The notes under the pieces are model-generated. The model searched no databases and had not been told where the DNA came from. It saw only the letters and a list, made by a program, of their open reading frames with translations. A program made the translations under genes and the position numbers. 9,805 bases of DNA from Pseudomonadota bacterium (GTDB lineage: Bacteria; Pseudomonadota; Gammaproteobacteria; Burkholderiales; Burkholderiaceae_F), in NCBI GenBank assembly GCA_021823635.1, contig JAKANT010000029.1:1-9805 (forward strand), read 5' to 3'. This document shows, piece after piece, positions 6,502-9,805 of the stretch (positions within the stretch are counted from its first letter, which is position 1; each line of letters starts with the position of its first letter).

Positions 6502-7417
6502 AGGCCGCTGCGCGCCGGTCGGACGGCGCGAGCATCGGGAAGCCGAGCCGTTCGCGCGACTCGTAATAGCTGTGCGCAACCGCGCGCGCCAGCGTGCGGA
6601 TGCGGCCGATGTAGGCGGCGCGCTCGGTGACCGAAATGGCGCCGCGCGCATCGAGCAGGTTGAAGGTGTGCGCGGCCTTCAGCACCATCTCGTAGGCGGG
6701 CAGCGCGAGCTGCGCATCCATCAGGCGCTTGGCCTCCGCCTCGAACAGGTTGAACTGCGCCAGCAGCAGCTGCGGGTCGGACGCCTCGAAGTTGTACTTG
6801 CTTTGCTCCACTTCGTTCTGGTGGAACACGTCACCATAGGTGAGCACCTTTTCGACGCCGCGGTCGCGCCACGTCGTGTAAACGAGATCGAACACGTTGT
6901 CCACGTTCTGCAGGTACATCGTCAGCCGCTCCAGGCCGTACGTGATCTCGCCGGTGATCGGCTTGCATTCCAGCCCGCCGACCTGCTGGAAGTAGGTGAA
7001 CTGCGTGATCTCCATGCCGTTCATCCACACTTCCCAACCGAGGCCCCAGGCGCCCAGCGTCGGGTTTTCCCAGTTGTCCTCGACGAAGCGGATGTCGTTC
7101 TTTCTCGTGTCGATGCCGAGCGCCGCCAGCGAGCCGAGGTAGATGTCGAGGATGTCCGGCGGCGACGGCTTCAGCACGACCTGGTATTGATGATGTTGGT
7201 GCAGCCGGTTCGGGTTCTCGCCGTAGCGGCCGTCCTTCGGCCGCCGCGACGGCTGCACATAGGCGGCGCGCCACGGCTCGGGCCCGATCGCGCGCAGGAA
7301 AGTGGCCGTGTGCGAGGTGCCGGCGCCGACTTCCAGATCGATCGGCTGCAGCAGCGCGCAGCCCTGCCGGCTCCAGTACTCCTGCAAACGCAAAATCGTT
7401 TCCTGAAAGGTGATCAT
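6500..7417 (-). CDS. glyQ: Glycine--tRNA ligase alpha subunit
   Basis: GlyQ is the catalytic subunit of the bacterial alpha2beta2 glycyl-tRNA synthetase; it forms glycyl-adenylate and works only with GlyS. The 305-residue product matches the family from end to end: 'TFQETILRLQEYWSRQGC' (3-20), 'EVGAGTSHTATFLRAIGPE' (29-47), class II motif 2 in 'AAYVQPSRRPKDGRYGENPNR' spread over 51-71, 'FVEDNWENPTLGAWGLGWEV' (111-130), 'QFTYFQQVGGLECKP' (139-153), motif 3 'GEITYGLERL' (156-165), 'GDVFHQNEVEQS' (195-206) and 'HTFNLLDARGAISVTER' (250-266). The ATG at 7415-7417 gives the normal family N-terminus, although no clear ribosome site precedes it. It starts 69 bases after lnt, and a possible -10 box lies in that gap, so glyQS may have its own promoter. 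Confidence 0.98.
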   Translation of the reverse strand: MITFQETILRLQEYWSRQGCALLQPIDLEVGAGTSHTATFLRAIGPEPWRAAYVQPSRRPKDGRYGENPNRLHQHHQYQVVLKPSPPDILDIYLGSLAALGIDTRKNDIRFVEDNWENPTLGAWGLGWEVWMNGMEITQFTYFQQVGGLECKPITGEITYGLERLTMYLQNVDNVFDLVYTTWRDRGVEKVLTYGDVFHQNEVEQSKYNFEASDPQLLLAQFNLFEAEAKRLMDAQLALPAYEMVLKAAHTFNLLDARGAISVTERAAYIGRIRTLARAVAHSYYESRERLGFPMLAPSDRRAAA

Positions 7418-7450
7418 CGGCGACGGGCGTGGTGGCGCGGACCGGCCGCG

Positions 7451-7456
7451 ATTCTA
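7451..7456 (-). promoter_or_regulatory. Possible -10 promoter element for glyQ-glyS
   Basis: The minus strand reads TAGAAT here, five of six matches to the sigma-70 -10 consensus, 33 bases before the glyQ ATG. It sits in the only sizeable gap of the minus-strand gene run on the right side of the window. No TTGACA-like -35 box is seen 16-18 bases upstream, where the strand reads around GCACGGCT, so the assignment is weak. Confidence 0.35.
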
Positions 7457-7486
7457 CGGTTTCGCTCGCCGCAGCCGTGCGCCGCG

Positions 7487-9019
7487 TCAGCGCGCGCGCC
7501 GGCCGAACGCGGCGGCTGCCAGCAGCAGCGCCGCGGCCGCCAGCGCCGGCGCATCGCCGAAGCGCACGTAAGGTGTGTCGCCCCGATGGCCCTGCACCTC
7601 GCCGTCGAGCACGCCTTCGGTGGCAAACGGCAGGACAGCCTGCACGCGGCCGCGCGCGTCGATGATCGCGGTGGCGCCGGTGTTGGTGGCGCGCAGCATC
7701 GGGCGCCCCGTTTCGAGTGCGCGCAGGCGCGAGATCTGCAGGTGCTGCGGCAGCGCGATCGTGTCGCCGAACCAGGCGAGGTTGGAGAGATTGAGCAGGA
7801 TCGTCGGCGCGCGCTGCGGGTCGCTCCACGCGTCGATGATCTCGGCGCCGAACAGGTCCTCGTAGCAGATGTTGACCGCGACTCTCTGGCCGGCGAGTTC
7901 GAACGGCGGCTGGTTGCGCGCGCCGCGCTGCTGGTCGCCGATCGGGATCGTCATCAGATCGACGAACCAGCGAAAGCCGGGCGGGATGAACTCGCCGAAC
8001 GGCACCAGGTGGCGCTTGCTGTAGCGCTGCGCGCCGTCGCGATCCGGCGCGATCGCCACCGCGCTGTTGAACCAGCGGCTGCCCGGCTCCTCGATGAAGA
8101 TGCCGAACACCAGCGCCGCGCGGCGCGCGCGCACGAGTTCGAGCAGGTCGCGCAGCAGGGCCTCCGGCAGGCGGCCGAGCGGCACCGGGTAGACCGACTC
8201 GGGCAGCGCGGCGAGATCGAACTCACCGGGCCGCGCGAGCAGGCGCAGGTAGGTTTCATGGGTGCGGGCCAGCGCGTCGGGGCCGAACTTCTCGTCTTGC
8301 GGGATGTTGCCCTGCGCCAGCCGCACCCTGATCGGCGCGCCGGCCGGCTGCGTCCATTCGCGCTGCGCCAGCCAGGCGCCCAGCGCGAGGATCGAGATGG
8401 CGATCGCACACGCCACGACGGCGACGCGCACCGGACGCAGGACCGCGAGCGCGGCCAGCGCGGCAGCGACGAAAGCGGCGGCGAGCGCGATGCCGTAGAC
8501 GCCGACGACCGGCGCCAAGCCCGCCAGCGGCCCGTCGCTGTGCGCGTAGCCGGAAGCGAGCCAGGGAAAGCCGGTGAACAGCACGCCGCGCAGCCATTCG
8601 GCGCCGGCCCAGCTTGCCGGCAAGGCGAGCAGCAGGCGCGGCGCGGCGGCGGGCGCGAGACGGTGCGCAAGACCGAACGCCGCCGCGGGATACAAGGCCA
8701 GTAGGGCGGCGAAGGCGGCCGTGGCGATGGCGGCCAGCGGCGCCGCCATCTGGCCATAGACGTGCATGCTGACGTACACCCACCAGATGCCGCTGCCGAA
8801 CCCGCCGAGCCCGAAGGCAAAGCCGATGCGCGCCGCCGCAGCCGCGCGCTCGGCTCGCAGCGCCAGCACGAACGCGGCTGCCAGCGCGAGCGGCTGCAGC
8901 CACCAGAGCTGCCAGGGTGCGAACGAAAGCGTGTGCGCGACGCCGAGCACGGCGGCCTGCGCCGTGACGGCCAGCGGGGAACGCAGCTCGATGCGGAAAG
9001 TCGCCAACCGTGCCGTCAC
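7487..9019 (-). CDS. lnt: Apolipoprotein N-acyltransferase
   Basis: Lnt adds the third acyl chain to the N-terminal cysteine of lipoproteins, using phospholipid as donor, with its active site on the periplasmic side of the inner membrane. The 510-residue product has the family architecture: hydrophobic membrane segments over about residues 14-215, including 'VLGVAHTLSFAPWQLWWL' (24-41) and 'LFTGFPWLASGYAH' (147-160), then a nitrilase-like domain from about 231 ('VRLAQGNIPQDEKF', 232-245). The catalytic triad is visible as Glu274 ('LPESVYP', where many members have PET), Lys335 ('YSKRHLVPFGEFIP') and Cys385 ('VNICYEDLFG'). A last hydrophobic segment lies near the C-terminus (about 489-505). 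The start is taken as the GTG at 9017-9019; no convincing ribosome site precedes it, so the exact N-terminus is uncertain by a few codons. It lies 36 bases after corC, its usual neighbour in proteobacteria. Confidence 0.95.
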   Translation of the reverse strand: MTARLATFRIELRSPLAVTAQAAVLGVAHTLSFAPWQLWWLQPLALAAAFVLALRAERAAAAARIGFAFGLGGFGSGIWWVYVSMHVYGQMAAPLAAIATAAFAALLALYPAAAFGLAHRLAPAAAPRLLLALPASWAGAEWLRGVLFTGFPWLASGYAHSDGPLAGLAPVVGVYGIALAAAFVAAALAALAVLRPVRVAVVACAIAISILALGAWLAQREWTQPAGAPIRVRLAQGNIPQDEKFGPDALARTHETYLRLLARPGEFDLAALPESVYPVPLGRLPEALLRDLLELVRARRAALVFGIFIEEPGSRWFNSAVAIAPDRDGAQRYSKRHLVPFGEFIPPGFRWFVDLMTIPIGDQQRGARNQPPFELAGQRVAVNICYEDLFGAEIIDAWSDPQRAPTILLNLSNLAWFGDTIALPQHLQISRLRALETGRPMLRATNTGATAIIDARGRVQAVLPFATEGVLDGEVQGHRGDTPYVRFGDAPALAAAALLLAAAAFGRRAR

Positions 9020-9055
9020 CTGTGGGCAATCGGCGCAGTCTAGCGAGGCGCGCCG

Positions 9056-9805
9056 CTACGCGTGCTGTCGCGTGCGCGTTGCGCCGGCGGCGAACTCTTC
9101 GGCCGCCGTCCGATGCAGCCGCGTGACCTGAAGCAAATGCACCTGGCGCGCGTCGGCGCGCAGCACCTCGAAGCGCAGGCCGTCGATCTCGAGCGTATCG
9201 CCGCGCTTCGGCACGCGGCCGAGCCGATCGGCGACCAGCCCGCCGATCGTATTGGCGGCGGCATCCGACAGGTTGGTCGCCATCGCCGCGTTGAATTCGG
9301 CGATCGACGTCAGCGCCCGCACGCGATAACGGCCGTCGGGCTCGGCGACGATGCGGTCGGCGCGCTCGTCGCGATCGAATTCGTCGGCGATGTCGCCAAC
9401 GATCTGTTCGAGCACGTCTTCGATCGTGATCAGGCCGGCCACGCTGCCGTATTCGTCGATCACGATCGCCATGTGGTTGCGGTTGAGCCGGAACTCGCGC
9501 AGCAGCACGTTCAGCGGCTTGGTCTCCGGAATGAACATGGCCGGCCGCAGCATCGCGCGCAGGTCGAACTTCTCGTCGTGGTAGTAGCGCAGCAGGTCCT
9601 TGGCGAGCAGGATGCCGATCACCTGATCCGGGCTGCCGTCGATGACCGGAAAGCGCGAGTGAGCGGTTTCGATCACGCGCCCGATCCACGCCGACGGCGG
9701 CTCAGCGATGTCGATCACGTCCATCTGCGAGCGTGGCACCATCAGGTCGGCCGCGCGCAGCTCGGAGACCTGTAGCACGCCCTCGATCATCGACAGCGCA
9801 GATCG
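9056..9805 (-). CDS. corC: CorC/HlyC-family CBS-domain protein, lacking its N-terminus (runs off right edge)
   Basis: The visible 249 residues are most of a CorC protein (E. coli CorC is 292 residues); about 40 N-terminal residues lie beyond the window. The frame is open to the edge and begins 'RSALSMIEGVLQVSEL', which is internal to the family, so the ATG at 9788-9790 is not the true start. 'DLMVPRSQMD' (20-29) leads into two CBS domains: the first around 'SRFPVIDGSPDQVIGILLAKDLL' spread over 50-72, the second around 'HMAIVIDEYGSVAGLITIED' (111-130) and 'VLEQIVGDIADEFD' (131-144). The C-terminal CorC_HlyC domain runs from about 158 to 229 ('GRYRVRALTSIAEFN', 'TIGGLVADRLGRVP'). CorC has been linked to magnesium and cobalt efflux, but its molecular role is not firmly known. 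It sits directly upstream of lnt, as in many proteobacteria. CBS domains in other proteins bind adenine nucleotides; that is likely here but not shown. Confidence 0.95.
   Translation of the reverse strand, partial: RSALSMIEGVLQVSELRAADLMVPRSQMDVIDIAEPPSAWIGRVIETAHSRFPVIDGSPDQVIGILLAKDLLRYYHDEKFDLRAMLRPAMFIPETKPLNVLLREFRLNRNHMAIVIDEYGSVAGLITIEDVLEQIVGDIADEFDRDERADRIVAEPDGRYRVRALTSIAEFNAAMATNLSDAAANTIGGLVADRLGRVPKRGDTLEIDGLRFEVLRADARQVHLLQVTRLHRTAAEEFAAGATRTRQHA

Noticed and set aside
4396..6630. Plus-strand open frame of 744 codons opposite glyS.
   Set aside because: It lies antisense to the conserved glyS gene and its product is low-complexity and Arg/Gln-rich. The openness follows from the codon bias of glyS.
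6490..6651. 54-codon N-terminal extension of glyS.
   Set aside because: It overlaps the end of glyQ in another frame, has no family similarity, and the GTG at 6489 has a good ribosome site and the normal GlyS N-terminus.
7178..7210. GlyQ reads NRLHQHHQYQ where many proteobacterial enzymes read NRLQHYYQ.
   Set aside because: The same QHHQ form occurs in Bacillus-type GlyQ, the frame is intact and the flanking sequence is fully conserved, so this is a natural variant.
6113..8704. Plus-strand open frame of 863 codons opposite glyS, glyQ and lnt.
   Set aside because: It is antisense to three clearly identified genes, and its product is Arg/Gln/His/Ala-rich without any recognisable domain, typical of a shadow frame in high-GC DNA.
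8256..9689. Minus-strand open frame of 477 codons spanning corC and lnt.
   Set aside because: It is in a different frame from both identified genes and its product is Arg/Ala-rich with no domain.

Overview
The window is high-GC, gene-dense DNA with short gaps and a strong G/C third-position bias. Gene content and order point to a betaproteobacterium, probably of the Burkholderiales or a nearby group: corC, lnt, glyQ, glyS, a PlsC-like acyltransferase, a YgjP-type metallopeptidase and gloA all lie on one strand in an order I recognise from that class. The exact genus cannot be told from this sequence. No RNA gene, insertion sequence, CRISPR array or sizeable repeat is visible.

Layout, right to left along the minus strand. 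The 3' part of corC (9056-9805, start outside the window) is followed by lnt (7487-9019), then a 69-bp gap with a possible promoter, glyQ (6500-7417), glyS (4348-6489), plsC-like (3586-4347) and the ygjP-like gene (2753-3589). From glyQ to ygjP the spacing is tight: glyS takes its ribosome site from the glyQ stop, plsC starts on the base after the glyS stop, and ygjP overlaps the plsC stop by four bases. This run looks like one transcription unit covering envelope maintenance (CorC, lipoprotein N-acylation, phospholipid acylation) and translation (glycyl-tRNA synthetase). The gmhB phosphatase that often sits between glyS and plsC in related genomes is absent.

On the plus strand, converging on ygjP, is a two-gene cassette (960-2730): a Tat-exported molybdenum sulfite dehydrogenase (SorA/SorT type) and, overlapping it by 11 bases, a secreted c-type cytochrome with two haem-binding motifs. 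Together they probably oxidise sulfite in the periplasm and pass electrons towards the respiratory chain. The cassette separates ygjP from gloA.

Left of a 141-bp divergent gap, the minus strand carries gloA (432-818, a complete nickel-type glyoxalase I), an unrecognised 49-codon gene (274-423), and the N-terminal part of an AMP-forming acyl-CoA synthetase (1-277) that runs off the left edge and overlaps the small gene by four bases.

Most of the window is ordinary housekeeping sequence. The points worth a second look are the two-haem cytochrome partner, an Asn in the expected Arg-Asn-His active-site motif of the sulfite dehydrogenase, the unidentified coupled small gene, and the missing gmhB. 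I see no evidence for a wholly new system.
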